Shown piece after piece: positions 1 to 5,498 of a stretch of DNA of 5,498 nucleotides (position 1 is the first letter of the stretch; each line of letters starts with the position of its first letter). The notes below the pieces were generated by a model. That model ran no database searches, was not told where the DNA came from, and worked only from the letters and a program-made list of their open reading frames with translations. Both the position numbers and the translations under genes were made by a program. Source of the DNA: Chloroflexota bacterium. Its GTDB lineage: Bacteria > Chloroflexota > Dehalococcoidia > UBA1151 > TMED-70. The stretch is from the NCBI GenBank assembly GCA_002721875.1, contig PBLU01000007.1:1-5498 (forward strand), given 5' to 3'.

Positions 1-1
1 A

Positions 2-541
2 ACATTTCAAGCATGCGTAGTTAATTTTGTAGATATGGGGTGGGAAAGGAAGGAAGCAGTCAGATATATTGCACTTGCAGTTGCCTTAGCTGGTATACCA
101 TCTGCGGTGAGTTTAGAATTCTTAGATAATCAAGATTTTGTCTGGGGTACTGGTCTAATTGTTTCTGGATTGATGGTTGCGGTAGTAGTCATGAGATTCG
201 GTGTAAGTGACTTTAGAAATAATTTGATAAACACACAATATGCGGATTTACAAATTGGTAAGTGGTGGGAATATATAATCAAATATATTTTCCCTCTCGA
301 ATTCATTGCTGTATTTGGATTTTTCATATATGAAAAATTACAAGATCAAAGCAATTCTCCAATAGAAGGAATGGGGCTTGGTTTATTCACTATTATAACA
401 ATGGTATTACAATGGATAATTATTTTGATAATTTTCATATTCTTCTTGAATAACAAAGTTGCCGATTCTGTGAAAAAAGGACCTGTTTCTGATGGCAATT
501 TTGATGATGAAGATGATGTACTAGATGCTGAAGCAGTTTGA
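2..541 (+). CDS. Sodium-dependent symporter of the NSS (SNF) family, C-terminal part, 5' truncated by the window
   Basis: This frame is open from base 2 with no stop, giving 179 visible residues. The ATG at 35 would yield a 168-residue protein but falls inside a conserved stretch, so the real start is upstream of the window. The pattern matches the end of LeuT-like transporters. A VDMGWERKEAV segment corresponds to the LeuT loop before TM9 (MDELKLSRKHAV). LDNQDFVWGT corresponds to LDEMDFWAGT before TM10. A WWEYIIKYIFP segment corresponds to YYYVMRYITP at TM11. Hydrophobic helices lie at about residues 20-38, 47-66, 90-111 and 124-150 (TM9-TM12), followed by an acidic cytoplasmic tail. NSS proteins import amino acids or related amines with Na+ across the inner membrane. 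The substrate cannot be judged, because the binding-site helices TM1, 3, 6 and 8 are missing. The gene converges on the zinc-ribbon gene, leaving 2 bp between stop codons. Confidence 0.85.
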   Translation, partial: TFQACVVNFVDMGWERKEAVRYIALAVALAGIPSAVSLEFLDNQDFVWGTGLIVSGLMVAVVVMRFGVSDFRNNLINTQYADLQIGKWWEYIIKYIFPLEFIAVFGFFIYEKLQDQSNSPIEGMGLGLFTIITMVLQWIIILIIFIFFLNNKVADSVKKGPVSDGNFDDEDDVLDAEAV

Positions 542-543
542 AC

Positions 544-1368
544 CTATTTTAACAAACTTTCTTTGGCTGCTTGAAATTCAGTCTCACTAAGCATACCTTT
601 GTCTTTTAGTTCGCCTAATTTCCTTAACTTTTTGATAAAAGCTTCACGGTCATCTTTTTTAGCAGTAGTTTCATTAAGATTACTACCCCAATCGCTACGA
701 CGATCTACTCGTTTCTGGAGTCTAGAACCACATTTCCCACATATGCGAAAATTAGAGGGCGCCCGTGTCCCACAATTACCACAGACTATGTGAAGATCTC
801 CTGAAAAAACCTCTTTACGTGAATATTTTTCTGCATTTGATTCTTCTCCAGGTGGTATTTCTTTAGGAAATATTGCTTTGTTTTCATAATTATTGGGAAA
901 CCAATCTCTCCTTATAGCTGAAAAAGTATCTCCTTCAATCGAATGATAATACACATCCATTCGTGTAATTTCTTTATCCCTTGAAGAAACCAAAGCTTCG
1001 ATATTAAGTTTTGATTCTTCACCGCTTTTTAGATTATCAACTATTGTTTGTCCTCTCGTCTCAAATCGGTCAAAAGAAATAGTAATGTTTTTCGCTTCTC
1101 CATTGCCAGTGTTACTCAGGCTTATCTCTAAACCATTCCAATTATCATGTTTAAATGGCTCAGGTTGGTAAACTGAAAATTCAATAAATGGAAAGGAAAA
1201 TTGATCTACTGGCAAGGAAGATATGGACTTATCTGCTAATTTCTTGGCTCTTATGACTTCATCCAATAATTTAGCAGGGTCTTTGTCAGTATTTCTAGAG
1301 CGTTTACGTTTAATCTTTCGAACTCTCTTTTTAGTTCCAAAATCTTTGAAAGACATGTCTTCTGCCAT
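544..1368 (-). CDS. Uncharacterised zinc-ribbon and SHOCT-domain protein with a central beta-sandwich
   Basis: The product has 274 residues and no signal peptide or membrane segment, so it is probably cytosolic. In order it shows: a very basic stretch at about 13-26 (KKRVRKIKRKRSR), which could bind nucleic acid or acidic partners; a helix at about 30-50; a beta-rich region at about 60-155 with the feel of a CARDB/Ig-like domain (LEISLSNTGNGEAKNITISF, then a GEESKLNIE strand); a zinc ribbon with C196, C199, C210 and C213 (CX2C-X10-CX2C); and a C-terminal segment at about 243-274 (LGELKDKGMLSETEFQAAK) that matches the SHOCT short C-terminal domain, often an oligomerisation or interaction module. 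The ATG at 1368 is preferred because a TATA box is centred 27 bp upstream, fitting a leaderless mRNA; M5 at 1356 is the alternative. It lies 35 bp after dnaK on the same strand but has its own promoter. No specific function can be assigned. Confidence 0.85.
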   Translation of the reverse strand: MAEDMSFKDFGTKKRVRKIKRKRSRNTDKDPAKLLDEVIRAKKLADKSISSLPVDQFSFPFIEFSVYQPEPFKHDNWNGLEISLSNTGNGEAKNITISFDRFETRGQTIVDNLKSGEESKLNIEALVSSRDKEITRMDVYYHSIEGDTFSAIRRDWFPNNYENKAIFPKEIPPGEESNAEKYSRKEVFSGDLHIVCGNCGTRAPSNFRICGKCGSRLQKRVDRRSDWGSNLNETTAKKDDREAFIKKLRKLGELKDKGMLSETEFQAAKESLLK

Positions 1369-1381
1369 TATTTATCTATGA

Positions 1382-1395
1382 AAAACGGCCGTTTT
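1382..1395. promoter_or_regulatory. Perfect 14-bp palindrome between dnaK and the zinc-ribbon gene, candidate operator
   Basis: The sequence AAAACGGCCGTTTT equals its own reverse complement. Its GC core stands out in this AT-rich spacer. It overlaps the downstream end of the TATA box of the zinc-ribbon gene and ends 13 bp before the ATG, so a dimeric protein bound here would block TFB/polymerase loading. As RNA it could form only a short stem with a four-base loop, followed on the minus strand by a run of Ts. A weak dnaK terminator is therefore the second reading. Confidence 0.5.
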
Positions 1396-1398
1396 ATA
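1392..1398 (-). promoter_or_regulatory. Archaeal TATA box of the zinc-ribbon/SHOCT gene
   Basis: TATAAAA on the minus strand is centred at about 1395, 27 bp upstream of the ATG at 1368. That is the canonical distance from an archaeal TATA box to the transcription start, so the mRNA is predicted to begin at or next to the start codon. No Shine-Dalgarno motif is present, which agrees with leaderless translation. Confidence 0.55.
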
Positions 1399-1403
1399 CT
1401 TGC

Positions 1404-3266
1404 CTACTTGTCTTTCTTTTCTTCATCAACTTCTTCATAATCAACATCAACTACATTATCATCATCATCCGATTTAGGACTCTCTTCGGATGGCTGATTT
1501 TGAGCTTGCTCTTCAGCGGCCTGTTGATAAGCCATTTCTGCAACTGATTGTGAAGCTTGCTGGAATTCTTCGAAAGCTTTTTTCAGAGATTCCAAATCTT
1601 CACCTTTCATTGCTTCTTGTAATTTCTCTTTAGAGGCTTCTACTGATTCTTTAGTACTATCGTCTACTTTATCTCCAAGATCTTTGATAGCTTTTTCTGT
1701 TGCATAAATAAATGATTCAGCCTGATTTCTTGTCTCAATCAATTCTCTAGCTTGTTTATCTTCATCAGCATATTGTTCAGCCTCTTTTATTTTTTGATCT
1801 ATTTCATCATCACTTAAATTGGATTTGGAAGTAATTTCTATCTTTTGCTCATTATCAGTTCCTAAATCTTTAGCTGTAACATTGATAACTCCATTTCTAT
1901 CGATATCAAAACTAACTTCAATCTGAGGAACGCCTCTAGCTGCTGGTGGAATTCCAACTAATTGAAACCTGCCCAAACTGTCATTGTCTGCAGCCATAGT
2001 CCTTTCACCCTGTAAAACGTGGATTTCAACGCCTGGTTGGTTATCTGCGGCTGTCGAGAAAACCTTAGATTTGTTCGTTGGAATAGTAGTATTCCTATCA
2101 ATCAAAGGCGTAAGTACTGAACCTTCTGTTTCTATTCCTAATGTTAGTGGAGTTACATCAAGTAAAACCACATCTTTGACATCACCTGCTAAAACACCTG
2201 CCTGAATAGCTGCACCCATTGCAACACACTGCATAGGATCTACGCCTCTCTCTGCCTTACGTCCAACAAATTTCTCAAATGTTTCCTGAACCACGGGCAT
2301 ACGTGTTGGGCCACCAACAAGAATTACTTTGTCAATGTCTCCTGACTTCATTTTTGCATCTTTAAATGCTTGTTTTATTGGCTTCTCACATTTTGCGATG
2401 ACTGAACCAACTATATCTTCTAATTTAGCGCGAGATAAATCGTGCTCTAGATGTTTTGGACCACTGGAATCTGACCAAATATAAGGCAAATTAATTGTTG
2501 ATTTTAAGGTGTTACTCAACTCAATTTTGGCCTTTTCCGCAGCATCCCTAAGCCTTTGCTTTGCTGCAGGATCATCTCTAAGATCTATACCATTATCTTG
2601 CTTGAAAATATCTGCTAAATAATCTATGATAGCTTCATCCATATCTGCACCACCAAGATTGTTATCTCCTGAAGTAGAAACTACGTCGAATACTCCCTCG
2701 TCCATTTCCATTATTGTTACATCAAAAGTACCTCCACCTAAATCCAAAACGGCTGCTGTATACTCTCCTTCTTTGTCTAAGCCATATGCAAGAGCTGCTG
2801 CAGTAGGTTCATTGATAATTCGCTCGACTTGCAAACCTGCTATTTTACCTGCATCAATCGTAGCTTGCCTCTGATTATCATTAAAGTATGCTGGAACTGT
2901 AATTACTGCCTTTTCAATATCTACACCAAGGTGAGCTTCTGCATCTGCCTTAATTTTTTGGAGAATCATTGCAGAAATTTCTTCTGGTGAATATTTTTTC
3001 TTCTTAATGGTAACTCTGTGCTTAGTTCCCATTTTTCTCTTAATGTGCATAATCGTATTTTCTGGATTCAAAACTGCTTGTCTTTTAGCTGGATCTCCAA
3101 CAATACGTTCTCCATCCTTCGTAAAAGCTACGACTGATGGAAACATTTTACCACCGAACGTTGAACCTTCGGCTGAAGGGATGATTACTGGTCTTCCCCC
3201 TTCTAAATGTGCTGCTTCTGAATTGGTTGTACCCAAATCAATCCCGATTATTACTTCTTTTGCCAT
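1404..3266 (-). CDS. dnaK: Molecular chaperone DnaK (Hsp70)
   Basis: DnaK is an ATP-driven cytosolic chaperone that binds exposed hydrophobic segments of client proteins and works with GrpE and DnaJ. The 620-residue product is full length. The ATPase domain shows phosphate loop 1 ([10 protein letters not shown], 7-16), [13 protein letters not shown] (124-136), [12 protein letters not shown] (152-163), phosphate loop 2 (DLGGGTFDV, 175-183) and VGGPTRMP (317-324). The interdomain linker [10 protein letters not shown] is at 365-374, followed by the beta-sandwich substrate domain to about 480, a helical lid to about 585 and an acidic disordered tail ending [10 protein letters not shown]. Between residues 75 and 95 the protein lacks the insert of Gram-negative Hsp70s, so it is the monoderm/archaeal type. 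The start at 3266 puts the Met directly before [11 protein letters not shown], 1 nt after the grpE stop. A GTG at 3302 would add 12 Lys-rich residues and overlap grpE, and is rejected. A GTGAG Shine-Dalgarno-like motif lies 5 nt upstream. Co-transcription with grpE is very likely. Confidence 0.97.
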   Translation of the reverse strand: MAKEVIIGIDLGTTNSEAAHLEGGRPVIIPSAEGSTFGGKMFPSVVAFTKDGERIVGDPAKRQAVLNPENTIMHIKRKMGTKHRVTIKKKKYSPEEISAMILQKIKADAEAHLGVDIEKAVITVPAYFNDNQRQATIDAGKIAGLQVERIINEPTAAALAYGLDKEGEYTAAVLDLGGGTFDVTIMEMDEGVFDVVSTSGDNNLGGADMDEAIIDYLADIFKQDNGIDLRDDPAAKQRLRDAAEKAKIELSNTLKSTINLPYIWSDSSGPKHLEHDLSRAKLEDIVGSVIAKCEKPIKQAFKDAKMKSGDIDKVILVGGPTRMPVVQETFEKFVGRKAERGVDPMQCVAMGAAIQAGVLAGDVKDVVLLDVTPLTLGIETEGSVLTPLIDRNTTIPTNKSKVFSTAADNQPGVEIHVLQGERTMAADNDSLGRFQLVGIPPAARGVPQIEVSFDIDRNGVINVTAKDLGTDNEQKIEITSKSNLSDDEIDQKIKEAEQYADEDKQARELIETRNQAESFIYATEKAIKDLGDKVDDSTKESVEASKEKLQEAMKGEDLESLKKAFEEFQQASQSVAEMAYQQAAEEQAQNQPSEESPKSDDDDNVVDVDYEEVDEEKKDK

Positions 3267-3275
3267 TTTACTCAC
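3267..3275 (-). promoter_or_regulatory. grpE-dnaK junction with weak ribosome binding site
   Basis: On the minus strand, GTGAG (3275-3271) overlaps the end of grpE and stands 5 nt before the dnaK ATG. GTGA matches part of the consensus GGAGGTGA. The grpE stop TAA (3270-3268) is followed by a single A and then the ATG. This spacing supports translational coupling and decides the dnaK start in favour of 3266. A second purine run, AAGGAAG, is about 14 nt upstream and too far away to be the main site. Confidence 0.45.
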
Positions 3276-3819
3276 TTTCTTCCTTAATTTCTTTTTCTTC
3301 ACTATTTTTAGATACTACGACCTTCGCAGGTCTCAGTACTTCCCCCTCAAGTTTATACCCTGATTGAATTACATCAACTACTGTATTTGGATCAACCTCT
3401 TTGTCATCTACCGTAGTTAAAGCTTCATGGAATCTAAAATCAAACAATTCTCCCTTAGGTACAAATTTTTCTATTTTTAACGATTCCATAAATGAAGACA
3501 CTAATTTTTGGATACCCGAAATTCCATTTAATGAGCTCTCTAAGTCCGGATATTCTGATTCTTGAGCCTTATCAATTATATCAATAATGTCTAAAAATTT
3601 AGATATCACTTGCCCCTTTATTCTAAGGCTTTGCTGCTCACGATCTCTATCAATTCGCTTTCTGAAATTGTCAAAATCTGCAACCACTCTCATGAATTGT
3701 TCATTATATTTTTCGACTTCTAATTTTAAAACTTCAATCTGCTCTTCAGAACTCAATTCTGCATTGTTTTCTTGATCTAGCACAGTCACATCTTCATTAG
3801 TTTTTTCATCGGATTTCAT
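3268..3819 (-). CDS. grpE: Nucleotide exchange factor GrpE
   Basis: GrpE is a homodimer that opens the DnaK nucleotide cleft to release ADP, resetting the chaperone cycle. The 183-residue product is in the normal size range. A charged, disordered N-terminus (about 1-22) leads into a long coiled-coil helix (about 23-70) carrying the conserved [15 protein letters not shown] segment (45-59). A helical bundle follows (about 71-115), then the C-terminal beta domain, which contacts DnaK. The PROSITE-type GrpE signature is visible as FRFHEAL (128-134), followed by [17 protein letters not shown] (154-170). The tail after 170 is charged. The ATG at 3819 is the only sensible start. AGGT lies 9 nt upstream as a weak ribosome binding site. 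The gene is first in the grpE-dnaK pair and has its own TATA box and an inverted-repeat cluster upstream. Confidence 0.95.
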   Translation of the reverse strand: MKSDEKTNEDVTVLDQENNAELSSEEQIEVLKLEVEKYNEQFMRVVADFDNFRKRIDRDREQQSLRIKGQVISKFLDIIDIIDKAQESEYPDLESSLNGISGIQKLVSSFMESLKIEKFVPKGELFDFRFHEALTTVDDKEVDPNTVVDVIQSGYKLEGEVLRPAKVVVSKNSEEKEIKEESE

Positions 3820-3820
3820 C

Positions 3821-3847
3821 AGTTATGAACCTGAGGTTGTTAACCTC
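3821..3847. promoter_or_regulatory. Cluster of alternating AACCT/AGGTT half-sites upstream of grpE, candidate heat-shock operator
   Basis: On the plus strand, AACCT (3828-3832), AGGTT (3834-3838) and AACCT (3842-3846) alternate in orientation. The outer pair forms a perfect inverted repeat, GAGGTT-GTT-AACCTC (3833-3847), and the inner pair forms AACCT-G-AGGTT (3828-3838). A shorter GTT-ATG-AAC repeat adjoins at 3822-3830. The cluster begins about where transcription should start given the TATA box at 3871-3878, and ends 2 nt before the grpE ATG. That is the position of a repressor operator. In RNA, the first repeat could also form a six-base-pair hairpin at the 5' end of the leader. Confidence 0.5.
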
Positions 3848-3858
3848 TTATTTTAAAG

Positions 3859-3865
3859 AAAAAAA
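3859..3865 (-). terminator. T7 tract after the two-TM gene, possible intrinsic archaeal terminator
   Basis: The minus strand carries seven consecutive Ts followed by CTTT, beginning 24 nt past the stop codon of the upstream two-TM protein gene. Archaeal polymerase can terminate at U-rich tracts without a hairpin. The tract lies between the grpE TATA box and its predicted start, so read-through from upstream could end before the chaperone genes. It may simply be part of an AT-rich promoter. Confidence 0.3.
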
Positions 3866-3870
3866 CTGCC

Positions 3871-3878
3871 TATATAAA
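3871..3878 (-). promoter_or_regulatory. Archaeal TATA box of grpE-dnaK
   Basis: The minus strand reads TTTATATA, an excellent match to the archaeal TATA consensus, centred at about 3874-3875. Transcription would begin near 3848, giving a leader of about 29 nt that starts with the inverted-repeat cluster. A second AT-rich candidate, TTTAAAATAA at about 3857-3848, would place the start near 3827. The first is the better match. Confidence 0.5.
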
Positions 3879-3888
3879 ATTTCTTAAT

Positions 3889-4287
3889 TTACCTTAGGCC
3901 AAATCTCTTACGTGCTTCTGCAACCCTCTTCCGATACTCATTTGGAAGTTGATAACGGGCGATTTGTTCTATTTCAGTCCAATTCTTCTGAAATTCTTTT
4001 TTAGAATTTGTAGAAATGATCTCTTCAAATCTATCCATATAATATCTTGTAAGCCACACATAATAAGACGACAAAGCAAGAAGTAGTATTCCCATAATTA
4101 GAACCCAAATTGCCCAATCTCCTATGAAATCTAAAATAGTAGAAGGGGCCCAAGATTCGTCTGAATACCATCTTCCTAAAATACCAATTAGTAACATGAA
4201 AGTACTAAAAATTGAACCTACGGAACTGACGGCTAACATATGTTCCTGCAACCAAGCGTTCATTTGCCTTCTCCATTCACTTGCCAT
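3889..4287 (-). CDS. Small two-TM membrane protein of unknown function
   Basis: I do not recognise this family. With the start at 4287 the product has 132 residues. An amphipathic basic N-terminus (MASEWRRQMNAW) precedes TM1 at about 18-38. A short loop rich in Trp, Ser and Asp (39-55) follows, then TM2 at about 56-80 and a charged, probably helical tail (about 81-132) ending in EYRKRVAEARKRFGLR. The positive charges flanking the helices put both termini in the cytoplasm. Alternative starts are an ATG at 4299 (four more residues, MRTV) and a TTG at 4302. I choose 4287 because a TATA box is centred 26 bp upstream, as for the other leaderless genes here. The gene is upstream of grpE on the same strand but separated by 69 bp containing a separate promoter, so a role with the chaperones is only a possibility. 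Confidence 0.75.
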   Translation of the reverse strand: MASEWRRQMNAWLQEHMLAVSSVGSIFSTFMLLIGILGRWYSDESWAPSTILDFIGDWAIWVLIMGILLLALSSYYVWLTRYYMDRFEEIISTNSKKEFQKNWTEIEQIARYQLPNEYRKRVAEARKRFGLR

Positions 4288-4309
4288 TACTGTGCGCATC
4301 AATGGTTAA

Positions 4310-4317
4310 GTATAAAG
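4310..4317 (-). promoter_or_regulatory. Archaeal TATA box of the two-TM protein gene
   Basis: The minus strand reads CTTTATAC, centred at about 4313-4314, 26 bp upstream of the ATG at 4287. This implies a leaderless transcript starting at that codon and argues against the ATG at 4299. Read as a bacterial -10 element (TATACT, 4314-4309), it would instead put the start near 4302. Confidence 0.5.
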
Positions 4318-4330
4318 ATTACGCAAAAAA

Positions 4331-4338
4331 AATAATAT
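4331..4338 (+). promoter_or_regulatory. TATA-like box of the aminotransferase gene
   Basis: AATAATAT is preceded by an unbroken A run (from 4325) that could serve as the purine-rich BRE. It is centred about 28 bp before the ATG at 4363, consistent with a leaderless mRNA. The box of the divergent gene lies only about 13 bp away on the other strand, so two back-to-back promoters share a 75-bp spacer. The match is weaker than the others. Confidence 0.4.
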
Positions 4339-4362
4339 GTACTAGCCTGCCATTAATTCCTT

Positions 4363-5498
4363 ATGAAGACTGCTAAAAGAATGGATTTATTGGGTAGTGA
4401 AACTGCGTTTGCAGTCTCTGCAGAAGCTACCAATTTAGCTTTAAAAGGAACTAAAATTTATCCATTCCATTTGGGCGACATTAATCTTCAAACTCCAAAA
4501 AGTGTGGTTGAAGCTGCAAAACAAGCTATTGATAATGGGAAAACTGGCTACTGCCCTTCACCAGGAATACCTGAGCTTCGAAAGGCATTAGCTAAGGATG
4601 TAGGGAGAGCTAGAGGGCTTGAATATGATATGGATAACGTTTCTATACAACCGGGCGGAAAACCTAGCATTGGAAAATACATTGCATCAATGATGGAAAA
4701 AGGAGATGCAGTTCTTTATCCAAACCCAGGATATCCTATCTATGAATCTCAGATTGAATTTTACAAAGGTATTGCCTGTCCTTATGGATACATAAACACG
4801 AAGGATGGACTCAGGCTAGACTTCGAAGCCATTGAAAATGGAATAAAGAAAGGGGCGAAACATATTTTTTACAATAATTACAACAATCCAACTGGTGCTT
4901 CCTCTCCTGACGAAGAAATGGAAAGATTAGCTGACTTAGTAGTTAAGAATGACATGTTTTTGATTTCTGACGATGCCTATTTTGATACTCTGTATGATGG
5001 TAAACCAAAATCAATAGCAGCTCTTCCGGGAATGTTTGAAAGAACTCTCACAATGTACACCTTCTCTAAAAAATTTGCAATGACTGGATGGAGATTGGGA
5101 GGATCTATAGGGCCCAAGAATGTTATCGACCAAATAAGTCGATTAAATGTAAACATGGAATCATGTACCACTCATTTTGTTCAATACGCAGGTGTGGCAG
5201 GTCTGAAAGCACCTAAGCAAGAGACTCAAGAAATAATAGACATTCTGCGTGAAAGGAGAGATATCCTAGTAAAAATTTTAAACGATATCGATGGCATTGA
5301 AGCACATTCTCCTGAAGCTGGATTTTACGTATTTCCACAAATCACTAAACTAATGAAAGACATCGGCTTTACAGACCCTGAAAAGTTTAGGAAAACCGTT
5401 CTCAACGAAACGGGAATCAGTTTTTGCGGTAGACATCATTTTGGAAGGCCTCTTGAAAATGAAAGTGATTTCTACATACGCTTAGCTTTTTCAGGAAT
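4363..5498 (+). CDS. Class I/II pyridoxal-phosphate aminotransferase, 3' end cut by the window
   Basis: This fold-type I aminotransferase moves an amino group between an amino acid and a 2-oxo acid in the cytosol. The window holds 378 codons with no stop. Family length of about 390-400 suggests only the last 10-20 residues are missing. Visible landmarks are GDINLQTP (38-45, replacing the usual GEPDF-type motif), GYCPSPGIPELR, the PLP phosphate loop GGKPSI (98-103), NNPTG (174-178), D203 and Y206 contacting the cofactor ring, the Schiff-base lysine K236 in TFSKKFAMTGWRLG with R244 binding phosphate, and R373 in YIRLAFSG for the substrate carboxylate. The RHHFGRPLENES stretch (357-368) is typical of a subgroup usually annotated only as aspartate aminotransferase-like. 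The substrate cannot be named from sequence. The start at 4363 is supported by the TATA-like box; M7 at 4381 is an alternative. It is transcribed divergently from the two-TM gene. Confidence 0.92.
   Translation, partial: MKTAKRMDLLGSETAFAVSAEATNLALKGTKIYPFHLGDINLQTPKSVVEAAKQAIDNGKTGYCPSPGIPELRKALAKDVGRARGLEYDMDNVSIQPGGKPSIGKYIASMMEKGDAVLYPNPGYPIYESQIEFYKGIACPYGYINTKDGLRLDFEAIENGIKKGAKHIFYNNYNNPTGASSPDEEMERLADLVVKNDMFLISDDAYFDTLYDGKPKSIAALPGMFERTLTMYTFSKKFAMTGWRLGGSIGPKNVIDQISRLNVNMESCTTHFVQYAGVAGLKAPKQETQEIIDILRERRDILVKILNDIDGIEAHSPEAGFYVFPQITKLMKDIGFTDPEKFRKTVLNETGISFCGRHHFGRPLENESDFYIRLAFSG

Noticed and set aside
1404..1440. EEVD near the DnaK C-terminus, as in eukaryotic cytosolic Hsp70
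   Set aside because: The motif is followed by EEKKDK rather than being terminal, so it is not the TPR-binding EEVD signal. Similar acidic EEV tails are common in prokaryotic DnaK.
2640..2670. Asn (N202) in DnaK where E. coli has Thr199, the autophosphorylation site
   Set aside because: Asn at this position is also found in other DnaKs, such as the Bacillus type (GDNRLGG), so it is not a loss of function peculiar to this protein.
2626..2874. Plus-strand open frames inside dnaK (also 1984-2205 and 3007-3363)
   Set aside because: They lie antisense to strongly conserved dnaK/grpE codons and have low-complexity Ser/Pro/Thr-rich translations without motifs, so they are shadows.
3267..3302. dnaK start at a GTG (3302), adding a Lys-rich 12-residue N-terminus
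   Set aside because: It overlaps the grpE coding region in another frame and lengthens DnaK beyond its conserved start. The ATG at 3266 directly precedes [11 protein letters not shown] and follows grpE by 1 nt.
4301..4354. AATGG (4301-4305) and CCATT (4350-4354) as a long-range inverted repeat flanking the divergent promoters
   Set aside because: Five-base arms 44 bp apart are expected by chance in a region of this size, and no further symmetry is seen between them.
4977..5171. Minus-strand 64-codon frame inside the aminotransferase
   Set aside because: It is antisense to the PLP-lysine region of a conserved enzyme, with no promoter and no recognisable product.

Overview
The window is an AT-rich stretch of probable archaeal chromosome, most plausibly from a Thermoplasmatota-like marine euryarchaeote (Marine Group II/III type). 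Three things suggest this. DnaK is the compact form lacking the roughly two-dozen-residue insert in the front part of the ATPase domain that Gram-negative Hsp70s carry, and its sequence resembles Thermoplasma-type DnaK from memory. Four genes have archaeal TATA-like boxes. Three of those boxes lie about 26-28 bp before an ATG, as expected for leaderless mRNAs. Shine-Dalgarno sequences are weak or absent. The lineage is an inference without any database search; an AT-rich bacterium is the alternative.

Layout. Positions 2-541 (+) hold the C-terminal part (TM9-TM12) of a neurotransmitter:sodium symporter (NSS) whose 5' end lies outside the window; the ATG at 35 is internal. It converges with only 2 bp to spare on a minus-strand gene (544-1368) for a cytosolic protein with a basic N-terminus, a predicted beta-sandwich, a four-Cys zinc ribbon and a SHOCT-like C-terminus. 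Upstream of that gene lie a TATA box and an overlapping perfect 14-bp palindrome, then dnaK (1404-3266) and grpE (3268-3819), both on the minus strand and 1 nt apart. grpE has its own TATA box and a cluster of alternating AACCT/AGGTT half-sites at the predicted transcription start, a good candidate for a heat-shock operator. Next is a minus-strand gene for a small two-TM protein of unknown function (3889-4287). A 75-bp divergent promoter region separates it from a plus-strand class I/II PLP aminotransferase (4363 to the window end, lacking only its extreme C-terminus).

Functionally, GrpE and DnaK form the nucleotide-exchange factor/Hsp70 pair of the bacterial-type chaperone cycle, which some archaea acquired by transfer. 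dnaJ is not in the window. The transporter and aminotransferase are ordinary amino-acid metabolism genes with no evident link to the chaperones. The zinc-ribbon/SHOCT protein and the two-TM protein are the uncharacterised members. Apart from the short spacers described, there is no non-coding stretch over 75 bp, and I see no tRNA, rRNA, CRISPR array or mobile element.
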